From contig NZ_CP116808.1 of assembly GCF_028464065.1 (NCBI RefSeq), positions 4,059,501 through 4,123,500 on the forward strand: a DNA stretch of 64,000 bases, in the 5' to 3' direction. The first letter of the stretch is position 1, and each line of letters starts with the position of its first letter. Made by a program: the position numbers and the translations under genes. Origin of the DNA: Saprospira sp. CCB-QB6. GTDB taxonomy: Bacteria > Bacteroidota > Bacteroidia > Chitinophagales > Saprospiraceae. The notes under the pieces were generated by a model. The model was not told the DNA's origin. It did no database searches and worked only from the letters and a program-made list of their open reading frames with translations. This document shows positions 53,776 to 62,277 of the stretch, piece by piece.

Positions 53776-55347
53776 ATGATTTTTCCTAGAACTGTAGATA
53801 ACCGCTTTAGCAATTACTTAGAAGCTAGCCTTTTCCAAACATTTAGTGAATTGGGCGAACGCTACAGTGTTTTTTATAAAGTTTGGTTACAAGATTCAAA
53901 AACAGAAAATAGTAGTGGATCATCTGTGATGTCTTTTATCCTCTTAGATAAGAGAGCGGGAATTATTGTATTAGACATAAATCAAGGAGGAATTATTAAC
54001 ACTAATTTCCAAAATATAGAACCACTGCTAAAGGAAGAACTTCTTCAGCAACTCCCCTCAAAGAAAATCCCCCCTATAAAAATTCTTTCTTTTTCTAAAA
54101 ATGATGAAGCTGCAACAAGCAAATTAGTCCAAGAGCTGCTAACCCCCTTAGCTGAAGAAACTCAACTAATTGATGCCGAGGACTTTTCTATCTTAGAGCA
54201 GTTTTTCAAAGTTAAAAGCGCATTTTACGCCTATCCCATCAAGTTAGAATCATTGGAGTTTGAAAATTATAAAGGAATAAAAAAAATTGTCTTAAATGGG
54301 CTTCCTAAAGGAGCTTCTTGGTTTTTTATAACGGGTGAAAATGGCTTTGGAAAAACCTCTTTTCTTCAAGCTCTTGCTATTTCACTAGATGGTAACCTTC
54401 CAAAAAGTGAGCTTCAAAGAGAACGCTTCGAGGAATCCCCTTCACCTCTTCAAGCAAATCTTTGGACGATTATTCATAAAAATGAAGTTACAGCTTGTCC
54501 CTCATTTTTTGTCTTCAGTAAGGGACGGTCAAATACTAGCTACCACAGCGTTCTAGCTTATGGTGCATCTCGTTTAGATATTGATAAAGACCCCAATCCT
54601 CAAAGGCATGCGAGCAACCCTATTGAGAGCTTGTTTAGTAGTCAATATGTAATGAGAAATATTGAAGACAAACTCTTAGAATGGAATCTCTTAGACCGCG
54701 AGCGTTTTGAGAAGACTAAACAAATACTAGAGGAGCTATTGCCTGCCTTAAAAATTGAAATCGTAGCTAAGAAATCAATTTGGTATAAAGAAAAGGCTCC
54801 AGAAGAAAGCTATTTTGAAGCTGTTAGTTTTGATGAACTAGCTGCAGGTTATCGCAGTTTATTGGCGCTTTTTGGGGATATGATTATCAGATTATATGAA
54901 CGTCAACCAGATGTTATTGACCCTAAAGAGTTTGTTGGCCTTATCATTATCGATGAAATTGCCCTGCATTGGCATCCAAAGTGGCAAAGAAAGCTGCCTA
55001 CAATATTAAGTCAGCTTTTTCCCAAATTGATTTTTGTAGTATCCACTCATAGCCCTATACCTCTTTTAGGCGCTCCCAAGAATAGTGTCATCCTTACGCT
55101 TAACCGAACTCAAAAAGATGGAATCACGGTAAGGCGCTTAGAGAGACTAGAACAAGAGCTGCCAAAACTACTTCCCAACCTCATCCTAAGCTCTGATATT
55201 TTCAATATGGATGATTTGGCTCCAATCAGTGCACAACAAGAGGAAATCCTTAATTTCAGTGCATCTATGCAAGACAAAAATGCTAGAGAACAAGCTAAAG
55301 AGCATTTAAAAGCACTATTCAAAGAACTAGAAGAGGAAGAAGACTAA
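53776..55347 (+). CDS. ptuA: Septu-like ATPase PtuA with NERD-like N-terminal domain
   Basis: 523 residues. The ATPase has Walker A GENGFGKT at 187-194, signature FDELAAGYRSLLALFGDM at about 352-369, Walker B LIIIDEI at 389-395, and the H-loop STHSP at 423-427, the layout of RecF/OLD-like PtuA. Upstream of it, residues 12-75 (FSELGERYSVFYKVWL, then SFILLDKRAGIIVLDINQGG) follow the strand pattern of NERD nuclease-like domains, but the expected E-x-K reads D-I-N, so nuclease activity looks lost. Its partner is the HNH gene 34 bases downstream. Septu degrades nucleic acid in infected cells in known cases. GC content is lower than neighbours, suggesting transfer. Confidence 0.82.
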   Translation: MIFPRTVDNRFSNYLEASLFQTFSELGERYSVFYKVWLQDSKTENSSGSSVMSFILLDKRAGIIVLDINQGGIINTNFQNIEPLLKEELLQQLPSKKIPPIKILSFSKNDEAATSKLVQELLTPLAEETQLIDAEDFSILEQFFKVKSAFYAYPIKLESLEFENYKGIKKIVLNGLPKGASWFFITGENGFGKTSFLQALAISLDGNLPKSELQRERFEESPSPLQANLWTIIHKNEVTACPSFFVFSKGRSNTSYHSVLAYGASRLDIDKDPNPQRHASNPIESLFSSQYVMRNIEDKLLEWNLLDRERFEKTKQILEELLPALKIEIVAKKSIWYKEKAPEESYFEAVSFDELAAGYRSLLALFGDMIIRLYERQPDVIDPKEFVGLIIIDEIALHWHPKWQRKLPTILSQLFPKLIFVVSTHSPIPLLGAPKNSVILTLNRTQKDGITVRRLERLEQELPKLLPNLILSSDIFNMDDLAPISAQQEEILNFSASMQDKNAREQAKEHLKALFKELEEEED

Positions 55348-55381
55348 CCTCCTATGACCTAAAGCACAATAATAGTATCTG

Positions 55382-56290
55382 ATGATTCCTGTCCAAAAAG
55401 AACCTCTTTCAATTCCAGCCAAACTAAGCTCGGAAAGTTGCCTCAATAATAGAAGGCAAATTATTGGTCCACCTATAAATAAAGGTAAAATTAGTGCCTA
55501 CTACTATGGTGATACTTCTGTAAAGGAAAAGTTGAACGAACTCTATCACAATAAATGTGCTTACTGTGAAAGTTTATTAGACGGTTTTGACATAGAACAC
55601 TATCGTCCCAAAAAAGAAGTTACCGAAAATACTGCTCACCCAGGTTATTACTGGCTAGCTTACGAATGGACCAATTTACTCCCAGCTTGCATAAGTTGCA
55701 ATCAAAGACAAAAAAGGAATCATTTCCCAGTGAATAACAGCCATAAAACAACTCCCTCCTGTAACCATCTCAGCGAAATTATTGAGTCAGACCAAAAATT
55801 AAACGAACTCTACCTTAGCCAAGAAGTGCCCCTTTTACTACATCCAGAAGAGCAAGACTTTGATCCCTTTGACTATTTTGATTTCAATCTTGAGACAGCA
55901 GCAATAATAGTCAAAAAAGGTCTAAAGAAAACAGACTTAGAATATAAACGGGCTGATGCTACAATAAAAATAATAGGACTTGATAGAGACTACCTAAAGA
56001 CTCGAAGAGCCAACATTATAATAGCCTTATTTGATGATTTCTTGTTCCATTTATCCCAATTGGCAACAGGAAAAATCCAACTTCCCGATCTACAAACTAT
56101 CTTTTACCGCCTCTTAGCTAAACTAGAAAGCAATTCTCAAGTTGATAAAGAATATGCTTTCTTCTGGCAGTATTTAAAGACAAATGCCCTATATCTAATT
56201 AACTTATCAGTTAATAATATCATTCCTGACCCAAGGTTTCAAAACCTACTTATCCAACGCTTTCAGAAATGGCTTGAGGAATACTCTTAG
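55382..56290 (+). CDS. ptuB: Septu-like HNH endonuclease PtuB
   Basis: 302 residues. Zinc-binding pairs C59-A-Y-C62 and C103-I-S-C106 frame an HNH core: DIEHYRPK at 70-77 with His73, WTNLLPACISCNQRQKRNHFP at 96-116 with Asn98, Asn107 and His114. This is the TIGR02646 HNH type, the family of PtuB in Septu and in the retron Ec78 system. No reverse transcriptase or ncRNA-like gene is adjacent, so a stand-alone Septu pair is the better reading. The C-terminal half is helical and unassigned. AT-rich codon use like ptuA. Confidence 0.82.
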   Translation: MIPVQKEPLSIPAKLSSESCLNNRRQIIGPPINKGKISAYYYGDTSVKEKLNELYHNKCAYCESLLDGFDIEHYRPKKEVTENTAHPGYYWLAYEWTNLLPACISCNQRQKRNHFPVNNSHKTTPSCNHLSEIIESDQKLNELYLSQEVPLLLHPEEQDFDPFDYFDFNLETAAIIVKKGLKKTDLEYKRADATIKIIGLDRDYLKTRRANIIIALFDDFLFHLSQLATGKIQLPDLQTIFYRLLAKLESNSQVDKEYAFFWQYLKTNALYLINLSVNNIIPDPRFQNLLIQRFQKWLEEYS

Positions 56291-56292
56291 CA

Positions 56293-58347
56293 ATGAAACT
56301 CGGCATGCAACTGTATAATTCTTCTTCATTTTTTGGGGCCTCCCACCTGCGGCGGGCGCTACGTTGCGGGGCTCGCTATTCGCTCGGCCCTGCGCGGGCT
56401 TTGCCCGCTTGGTCTGCGGCTACGCCGCCCCCCTGCACATCGCTAGGCCAAAAGAAAACAGGCCTAAACGGCCTGAAAAATTGGGCGCTTTGCGCCCTTT
56501 TTGCGCTGCTACTGCCTAGCAGTTTATTGGCCCAAATGATGAGTGATTCTGTAGAAACCGTGGCCATCTCGGCCCAAAAGAAAACAGAGCAAATCCCCTT
56601 TAGCAAAAAGGAGTTTTCTACCATAGAACTAGAACAAGAAAGTAGCCGAAACCTCTCCAATTTATTGCAAAAAGAAGCGGGTATACATATCCGCTCCTAT
56701 GGACCAGGACAACTGGCCACCCTCTCTAGCCGCGGAAGCGGCCCAGAGCAAAACCTCCTGCGCTGGGAGGGCTTCAATCTGGCCAACCCAATGCTGGGCC
56801 AAAGCGACCTCAATCTTATTCCCCTCTTTTTTATCGATCAACTAAGCTGGCAAGCTGGAGCTGGCGGCTTGAGTGTTCCTCAGCCATTAGGCGGCAGCTT
56901 ACTGATGCGTAGCAAATCGCCTCGTTTAGAAGGCTGGCAAGTAGGCTTTGGCAGTAGTTTAGGCAGTTTTAGCAGGCAGCAGCAGCAATTTCTCTTGGCC
57001 TTTGCCAAAAATAACTGGCGGCAATCGCTCCGCTTATTGGTCCAATCTGCTGTAAATGATTATCCCTACCGAGATCTACAAGCTTTTGGCTTTCCCAAGC
57101 CTTGGAAAAGAAGAACACAAGCCCAAACGGCTCGTCAAGCCGCACTTTATACTTTAGATTTTCCTCTTTTTAAGGGCCAACTGAGCCTAAGAAGCTGGCT
57201 CCAAAAGGACCAGCAAGAGCTGCCGCCTACGCTTTTGCAAGCCCAACAAGCTAACAGCGAAGCACAAAATACCTTGAGCTGGCGAAACAGCCTGAACTGG
57301 AAAAAAAGCTTTAAGCATTCTGTTTTTCAGGCACGTTTGGGCTATCTCTATCAGGATATGACTTATATCCGTGATTTGAGTAGTGAAGAGCATCTCACAC
57401 AAGGTATTTTTATTCAGGCCCAACAGTTTTTTGCCCTAAAAAATGGAGCTTTGCTCATTAATGGGCGCTGGGGGGAAAACCAGGTTCAAAGCAGTAGTTA
57501 TCTAGACATAAAAAAAGAACAACAAAGTCGTCTTTCTGTGGGCCTTCGACAGCGTATTTTAGGAGCCGAATTAGAAGGACAATTATCTTTGGCCCATCGA
57601 TCTAATTTGGGTGTTTTTCCTGCGGGTCATCTAAGTTTTAGGAAAATTTGGGCTGCGGGACTAGGCCTAGAAGTTAGTTTGCAGCGGTCCATTCGCTTTC
57701 CAACACTAAATGATCGATTTTGGCCCTTAGTGGGCCAAGAAGAGCTGCAAGTAGAACAAGGCTGGCAAGAAGAGTTCAATATTTTTTGGCAACACAAAAT
57801 ATGGGGTTTGCATCAACTCAGTTTTTTTAACCAGGAAGTCGAGAATTGGATTTTATGGCTACCCAATCCCAATACGGCTTTATGGGAACCCCAAAATTTG
57901 GCGGCAGTTTGGGCCAGAGGAGCCAGTTGGAGCAGCGAAAAAAGCTTTAATTTGAAGCAGTTGGGCCAGTTGCAACTGCAAATTGGCGCCAACTACAACC
58001 GCATTAGCCGACATAAAAGTCCTTCGGTAGATTTGCGAGATAAACAACTAGAGTATCGTCCTATTTTTTCGGCTAATTTTGCTGTAAATTACCAATATAA
58101 AACTTGGCGTTTGGGCTATCATCATCTTTGGGATGCCCCTCGTTATTTGGATGCATTGAATGAAGAAGCCTTGGCGGCTTATCAATTGGGCCAAATTCAG
58201 TTGGGTTGGAAGGGGGAAATGGCCCAATATCCGATTCGCCTGCAGTTGCAAGTGCATAACCTTTGGGGAGCAGAATATCAGTTGGTCTCTGCTCGGCCAT
58301 TGCCTTTGCAACAATGGGAATTGAGTTTGTTTTTTAGTGCTCGATAA
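56293..58347 (+). CDS. TonB-dependent receptor, BtuB-like; start ambiguous
   Basis: Plug domain (about 92-210 from the first Met: FSTIELEQESSRNLSNLLQK, LSSRGSGPEQNLLRWEGF, QPLGGSLLMRSK) and a barrel to the C-terminus (LSLFFSAR). It has no carboxypeptidase-like N-terminal domain. The real signal peptide is LKNWALCALFALLLPSSLLAQ, but no ATG lies between repeat copy 17 and it. The only in-frame ATGs (56293, 56305) precede the repeat, whose 40 codons stay open and are Arg/Pro-rich. So either initiation is at CTG 56473, or the repeat is translated as a leader. Ligand unknown; cobalamin-like uptake is possible. Confidence 0.78.
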   Translation: MKLGMQLYNSSSFFGASHLRRALRCGARYSLGPARALPAWSAATPPPCTSLGQKKTGLNGLKNWALCALFALLLPSSLLAQMMSDSVETVAISAQKKTEQIPFSKKEFSTIELEQESSRNLSNLLQKEAGIHIRSYGPGQLATLSSRGSGPEQNLLRWEGFNLANPMLGQSDLNLIPLFFIDQLSWQAGAGGLSVPQPLGGSLLMRSKSPRLEGWQVGFGSSLGSFSRQQQQFLLAFAKNNWRQSLRLLVQSAVNDYPYRDLQAFGFPKPWKRRTQAQTARQAALYTLDFPLFKGQLSLRSWLQKDQQELPPTLLQAQQANSEAQNTLSWRNSLNWKKSFKHSVFQARLGYLYQDMTYIRDLSSEEHLTQGIFIQAQQFFALKNGALLINGRWGENQVQSSSYLDIKKEQQSRLSVGLRQRILGAELEGQLSLAHRSNLGVFPAGHLSFRKIWAAGLGLEVSLQRSIRFPTLNDRFWPLVGQEELQVEQGWQEEFNIFWQHKIWGLHQLSFFNQEVENWILWLPNPNTALWEPQNLAAVWARGASWSSEKSFNLKQLGQLQLQIGANYNRISRHKSPSVDLRDKQLEYRPIFSANFAVNYQYKTWRLGYHHLWDAPRYLDALNEEALAAYQLGQIQLGWKGEMAQYPIRLQLQVHNLWGAEYQLVSARPLPLQQWELSLFFSAR
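56328..56449 (+). repeat. GC-rich bipartite repeat, copy 17 (forward)
   Basis: T-run, ggggcctc outer end, ggcgctacgttgcg, core ctcggccct, module gggctttgccc, ggtctgcggctacgccgcc, inner end cacatcgctaggcc. It lies inside the apparent 5' end of the TonB receptor frame. Confidence 0.88.
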
Positions 58348-58390
58348 AATAGCCGAAGCGGACCGACCTAAGTTACCAACTTGGTGGAGC

Positions 58391-58513
58391 GGCCTAGCGA
58401 TGTGCAGCAGTGCGGCGCAGCCGCAGACCAAGGCCGTCAGGCCGCAGGGCCGAGCAAAGAGCGAGCTGCGCAACGTAGCGCCGACGAGCGTAGCGAGGCG
58501 GAGGCCCAAAAAC
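58391..58513 (-). repeat. GC-rich bipartite repeat, copy 18 (reverse)
   Basis: Inner end ggcctagcgatgtgc, core agggccgag, cgcaacgtagcgcc, outer end ggcggaggccc + A-run. Both ends match copy 17 on the other side of the TonB receptor gene. Confidence 0.88.
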
Positions 58514-58601
58514 AAAAAACAATTTAAAAAATGGCTAGTTTGGGAACGTAAAAGTTATTTAGCTTTGTTCTAATTTTGAATTGCTCAGAAGTCTCGAAAG
58601 A

Positions 58602-58634
58602 TTGCAGCAAAGAGCAGTGAAAAATATAACTTTG
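58602..58634 (+). promoter_or_regulatory. Candidate promoter of the 58705 gene
   Basis: ttg at 58602-58604 and taactttg at 58627-58634 (TAnnTTTG) with a 22-base spacer, giving a leader of about 60 bases. Confidence 0.45.
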
Positions 58635-58704
58635 TGGCCCCAATTTTGATGGGAAGGATCTACTTTTCCTGTGATACCTAAAGTTTTATAAAACTATAAC
58701 CACT

Positions 58705-59247
58705 ATGAAAAAATTACTTTTGTTCCTTTTTGCTGTAGGTTTATTTGCAGCTTGCCAAAACAATGTAGACCAAAAAGACCTTAGCGCATCTGTAGTTGAC
58801 ACAGAGAATATGGATAAAACTAGAGCTGGGCAGCAGAAAAAAGTGAAGGCCAAAGCTTATTATTATCCTTCTTTAGTTGCTTTTGAGAAGGGACAAAGTC
58901 AGCAAGACTTGAGTTTGACAGCACTTAATAAGATCAATGAGATGGAGCAAAAAGAGTACAATTATGTTGTGCTTTATGATGCGGCCACTTCTTGGGCGGA
59001 AGTATTTAGTACTGGAGATTACAGCCAAACGGGCAATGATCAATTTAATGAGCTCTTGGCGAGTCACAATTTGCTTATTGTTCAGCAATTTGAGGTAGAT
59101 GATATGAGTGAGGGTTTGGTTTTGGCGCCTAATGCCAACGTAGATTCTCCTGTAGAAGTTGCCAGAGAACTATCTCTTATCCAAGACGTTATGATGGTAC
59201 AGCTAAAAGAAGTTCCTGCTGAAGATCAAATGACTGCTTCTAAATAG
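58705..59247 (+). CDS. Hypothetical lipoprotein
   Basis: 180 residues. MKKLLLFLFAVGLFAACQNN gives a clear lipobox (LFAAC). The mature protein (AYYYPSLVAFEKGQSQQDLS, YNYVVLYDAATSWAEVFS, LIVQQFEVDDMSEGLVLAPN) has no recognised domain. It has a plausible promoter and a strong terminator, so it is a separate transcription unit. Confidence 0.72.
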   Translation: MKKLLLFLFAVGLFAACQNNVDQKDLSASVVDTENMDKTRAGQQKKVKAKAYYYPSLVAFEKGQSQQDLSLTALNKINEMEQKEYNYVVLYDAATSWAEVFSTGDYSQTGNDQFNELLASHNLLIVQQFEVDDMSEGLVLAPNANVDSPVEVARELSLIQDVMMVQLKEVPAEDQMTASK

Positions 59248-59274
59248 AGAACTCTAAGAGTCTGTTAAAGTATA

Positions 59275-59312
59275 AAAGCTAGCTTTCCTTATTGGGAGCT
59301 AGCTTTTTTTTT
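59275..59312 (+). terminator. Terminator of the 58705-59247 gene
   Basis: Stem aaagctagct with agctagcttt around a twelve-base loop, then a long T-run. Confidence 0.9.
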
Positions 59313-59355
59313 TCTGCCTGCTGTTGTATCTTGCTAAGAGATATAAGGAAAAATT

Positions 59356-59901
59356 ATGATGCGAGTAGATCCAGAAATACTAGAGGCGATATACACTCAG
59401 AAAGATGAAAATCTTTTAGAGCTTTCGCAAAGGCAGCCTGTTCTGCTTATTTTTTTGCGGCATTTTGGTTGTACTTTTTGCAAGCAAACCATGTCTGATT
59501 TGGCGAAAGTGAGAGCAGAGATAGAGGCCAAAGGCTTATTGCCAATTATTGTCCATATGGCTCCAGAAGAGCTAGCAAATAAGCGTTTGCATCATTTTAA
59601 TTTGCCAGATATAGGGCATGTTTCTGACCCTGATTTAAGTCTGTACGCTTATTTTGGCTTAAAAAAAGGCACTTTTAGTCAATTGTATGGACTAAAAGTG
59701 GTGGTAGGTGGTATGAAAGCTTTGGCTGAGGGGTTTAGCTTGCCGAGTATTAGTAAGGAATATGGAAGTATTAGTCAGATGCCTGGTGTTTTTGTATTGG
59801 AAGCTGGCGAGGTTAAGTTAGAATTTATTCATAGTACAGCAGCTGAGCGGGCAGATTATATGCAAATTGTGGCGGATTATTTGGCGCTAAAAGTAAATTA
59901 A
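59356..59901 (+). CDS. SelL-related/AhpC-TSA-like redox protein
   Basis: 181 residues, thioredoxin fold. After LLIFLRHFGCTFCKQTMSDLAK (about 31-52) the C-x-x-C sits where SelL proteins have U-x-x-C. IGHVSDPDLSLYAYFGLKKG near 88 and QMPGVFVLEAGEVKLEFIH near 146 complete the peroxiredoxin-like 2 pattern. Cytoplasmic, no signal peptide. It is probably a thiol oxidoreductase; substrate unknown. The start could be the first or second Met of MMRVD. Confidence 0.82.
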   Translation: MMRVDPEILEAIYTQKDENLLELSQRQPVLLIFLRHFGCTFCKQTMSDLAKVRAEIEAKGLLPIIVHMAPEELANKRLHHFNLPDIGHVSDPDLSLYAYFGLKKGTFSQLYGLKVVVGGMKALAEGFSLPSISKEYGSISQMPGVFVLEAGEVKLEFIHSTAAERADYMQIVADYLALKVN

Positions 59902-60108
59902 ACCCAGCCCAAAACCAAGAACACGAACAACTGAAAACCAACAACTTAAGTAAAATAAAAAATAAGGGCTTAATATATTATCACCTATAAATCAGGAGCT
60001 TGGGAACTTGAAAAAGCTCGTCATAGTTTAAGTGATTGTGTTTCAACAATAAAATAGAAGCACATGATTATTATGACAGCGGCTTAGGTCGCCCAAAATC
60101 CTATTTTA
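59902..60108. other. Non-coding gap
   Basis: AT-rich 207 bases with no gene or clear terminator on either strand. Confidence 0.5.
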
Positions 60109-60579
60109 ATGAATTGGCGAAAACTAAACGGAAGTCGAATTTTGCTGCCTATTAAGGAAGCCGTAGACAAAACCTTAGCAAAAGAATTGGCCGAGGGTCA
60201 TGACATCAAGGTTTGTATCGGAACAGATTCGCAGGTGCGAGGCAAGCAAATCAGTTTTGCGACGGTGATTGTTTTTCTGCGTAAGGGCAAGGGTGGTTTC
60301 ATGTATATTAAGCCAGAGCTGCAAACTGGGCAAATGAGCATTCGGGAGCGAATGATTACAGAAGTAGCCAAATCTGTTGCCGTGGCTTATGAATTGACTG
60401 ATATTTTTGCGGCCCATGGGGTGCAAATGGAAGTTCATGCAGACATCAGCACGGATAGCAATTTTAAATCTAATGTGGCCTTAAAAGAAGCCATGGGATA
60501 TATTCGAGGTATGGGTTATGAATTTAAAGCCAAACCTCATGCTTTTGCCAGCTCAAGCTGTGCCGATAAAGTCGTTTAA
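60109..60579 (+). CDS. YkuK/DUF458-family RNase H-like protein
   Basis: 156 residues. IKVCIGTDSQVRGKQISFATVIVFLRKGKGG at about 33-63 gives the first acidic position (G-T-D-S) of the RNase H-like fold, IRERMITEVAKSVAVAYEL near 81 includes the Glu, and VHADISTDSNFKSN near 110 the later Asp residues; FKAKPHAFASSSCADKVV is the conserved YkuK tail. Nuclease activity is inferred from the fold. Terminator follows. Confidence 0.88.
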   Translation: MNWRKLNGSRILLPIKEAVDKTLAKELAEGHDIKVCIGTDSQVRGKQISFATVIVFLRKGKGGFMYIKPELQTGQMSIRERMITEVAKSVAVAYELTDIFAAHGVQMEVHADISTDSNFKSNVALKEAMGYIRGMGYEFKAKPHAFASSSCADKVV

Positions 60580-60584
60580 ATGAT

Positions 60585-60620
60585 AAACGCCTAGCCGATT
60601 TGGCTAGGCGTTTTTTTTTG
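60585..60620 (+). terminator. Terminator of the ykuK-like gene
   Basis: Stem aaacgcctagcc, loop gatt, complement, then nine T; on the other strand it can also serve the convergent thioesterase operon. Confidence 0.92.
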
Positions 60621-60622
60621 CT

Positions 60623-61057
60623 TTAAAAGCCTTGATATTTTTCTAATTTTTCGGCGGCCTCCTTGGGCAGGCGCACTAACTTCTGTGCTTGGTAGTCATA
60701 ACAAAGTAAAGCCGTTTTGATGCGGGCCATTTCCTGTTGATCTTCGGGCCGCAAAAAGCGATAATGCAAATCAAACCCTAGGCTGTAGATATCGCCTACG
60801 GCAATTTGGATGACAATTTCTTGGCCCCAAAAACCTTCGGCTAAAAACATTTGGGCCGCATCAGACATAATGAGATCTTCTCCAGCAAAATCGGTTTCTT
60901 TATAGCCTAAGCGGGCAAAAAATCGCATGCGCGCCTCATGGGCCAAGGTTAAAAAGCGATCATTAGATAGGTGATTGCCATAATTTAGGTCATTGACGCG
61001 AATAGACAAAGGAGTTTCAAAAGGATAGCGCTTAGCTAATGGTAATTTGACACGCAT
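60623..61057 (-). CDS. Acyl-CoA thioesterase, 4-hydroxybenzoyl-CoA type
   Basis: 144 residues, hotdog fold. LSIRVNDLNYGNHLSNDRFLTLAHEARMRFF at about 18-48 carries the D-x-N-x-x-x-H-x-x-N of the FcbC/YbgC group (here N-D-L-N-Y-G-N-H). GFDLHYRFLRPEDQQEMARIKTALLCYD is the second half. It follows the threonine dehydratase-like gene by nine bases on the same strand, so the two are probably co-transcribed. Confidence 0.88.
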   Translation of the reverse strand: MRVKLPLAKRYPFETPLSIRVNDLNYGNHLSNDRFLTLAHEARMRFFARLGYKETDFAGEDLIMSDAAQMFLAEGFWGQEIVIQIAVGDIYSLGFDLHYRFLRPEDQQEMARIKTALLCYDYQAQKLVRLPKEAAEKLEKYQGF

Positions 61058-61066
61058 AAACAGAAT

Positions 61067-62026
61067 TTAAAAGGGCAATTGATCTAAATCTACATTGCCC
61101 CCACTCAAAATAATAGCCCAATTTTGTTCTTTAAAGCGTGCTTTATGTTTTAATAAAGCAGCAAGTGGAACCGCAGAAGAAGGTTCTACAACAATTTTTA
61201 GTTGCTCCCAAATTAGGCGAAGCGCTAAGATAATTTCTTCTTCCTCTACACAAATAATTTCGGAAAGCAATTCTTGAAAAACGCCAAAGGTCTTGGGCCG
61301 AATCGTAGTGCGTAAACCATCTGCTAGCGTATCTGTTCGCTTATTTTCAATAATTTTTCCCGCAGCCAAAGATAAATAAGCATCATTGACCAGCTGAGGC
61401 TCTGCACCCAAAACCTTTAGGCCAGGCCGAAAGTAATGGGCCGATAACAAACTACCACTCAAGAGCCCTCCCCCACCAATAGGCGCCAAAATTCCATCTA
61501 GATCCGAAAGCTCCTCCAAAATTTCTAAGCTGCAACTCGCTTGGCCCAAAATGACATCATAATCATTATAGGGATGAATAAAATATGCAGCCGTTTCTTT
61601 TTGCCAAGCCGCTAAAGCCGCTTCTCGTCCCGCAGTAGTGGGCGGAGAAAAACGAATTTCAGCTCCCAATTCTGCTGTAGCTCGCTGTTTAAAGGCTGGC
61701 GCATTTTCAGGCATCACAATATAAGCCGGACAAGCCAGCATCTGCGCCGCTTTAGCAATAGCTTGTGCATGATTGCCCGATGAATGCGTGCAGAATCCTT
61801 TTTTTCGCTCTTCTTCAGATAAAAGCAAGGCCGCCGAAAGCGCTCCCCTCAATTTAAAAGAACCCGTATACTGAAAATTTTCGCACTTAAAATAAATTTT
61901 ACAGCCCGCCAAGGCATTTATCTTCTCCGATTGAAGCAAAGGCGTTTTTTTAAGATAGGGCTGAATAAGAGCTTGTCGTTGCCTAATATTTTCGGCAGAT
62001 AATATAGCTGGAAGATGTACTGACAT
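61067..62026 (-). CDS. PLP-dependent threonine/serine dehydratase (serine racemase-like)
   Basis: 319 residues, fold type II. The PLP Lys is in YTGSFKLRGALSAA near 56; SSGNHAQAIAKAA near 82 is the substrate loop; PIGGGGLLSGSLLSA near 181 is the glycine-rich phosphate clamp; VEPSSAVPLAALLKHK near 283 and the final ILSGGNVDLDQL are conserved. It lacks the ACT-like regulatory tail of biosynthetic IlvA, so it is the short catabolic/racemase type. It deaminates Thr/Ser to 2-oxo acids, or racemises Ser. Confidence 0.93.
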   Translation of the reverse strand: MSVHLPAILSAENIRQRQALIQPYLKKTPLLQSEKINALAGCKIYFKCENFQYTGSFKLRGALSAALLLSEEERKKGFCTHSSGNHAQAIAKAAQMLACPAYIVMPENAPAFKQRATAELGAEIRFSPPTTAGREAALAAWQKETAAYFIHPYNDYDVILGQASCSLEILEELSDLDGILAPIGGGGLLSGSLLSAHYFRPGLKVLGAEPQLVNDAYLSLAAGKIIENKRTDTLADGLRTTIRPKTFGVFQELLSEIICVEEEEIILALRLIWEQLKIVVEPSSAVPLAALLKHKARFKEQNWAIILSGGNVDLDQLPF

Positions 62027-62106
62027 TTTTTCAAAAAAATATAAGGTTCTAAATCAAGTAGTTGTTAATATATTGTAAAAATATTAGCCTAAAATTCCAA
62101 AATGCT

Positions 62107-62138
62107 TTTGGAAAAACAAAAAAGACGCTCTATATTTG
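62107..62138 (+). promoter_or_regulatory. Promoter of the tRNA-Asp genes
   Basis: -33 tttg at 62107-62110 and -7 tatatttg at 62131-62138 with a 20-base spacer: a clean Bacteroidota-type promoter about 35 bases upstream of the first tRNA. Confidence 0.75.
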
Positions 62139-62172
62139 TGCCGCTCTCAAAGGAAAGCAAGAATAAAAAATT

Positions 62173-62246
62173 GGTCTGGTAGTTCAGTTGGTTAGAATAC
62201 CTGCCTGTCACGCAGGGGGTCGCGGGTTCGAGTCCCGTCCAGACCG
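62173..62246 (+). tRNA. tRNA-Asp(GTC), first copy
   Basis: Cloverleaf: acceptor ggtctgg/ccagacc, anticodon arm cctgc-ctgtcac-gcagg with GTC, T-arm with gttcgag. Discriminator G and a genome-encoded CCA follow at 62247-62249. Confidence 0.97.
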
Positions 62247-62277
62247 CCAATTTTTTCTTAAAAAAGAAGACCTATAT

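Noticed and set aside
53776-56290. Retron of the Ec78 type around ptuA/ptuB
   Set aside because: No reverse transcriptase frame lies on either side; upstream is a PAP2 phosphatase gene and downstream a TonB receptor.
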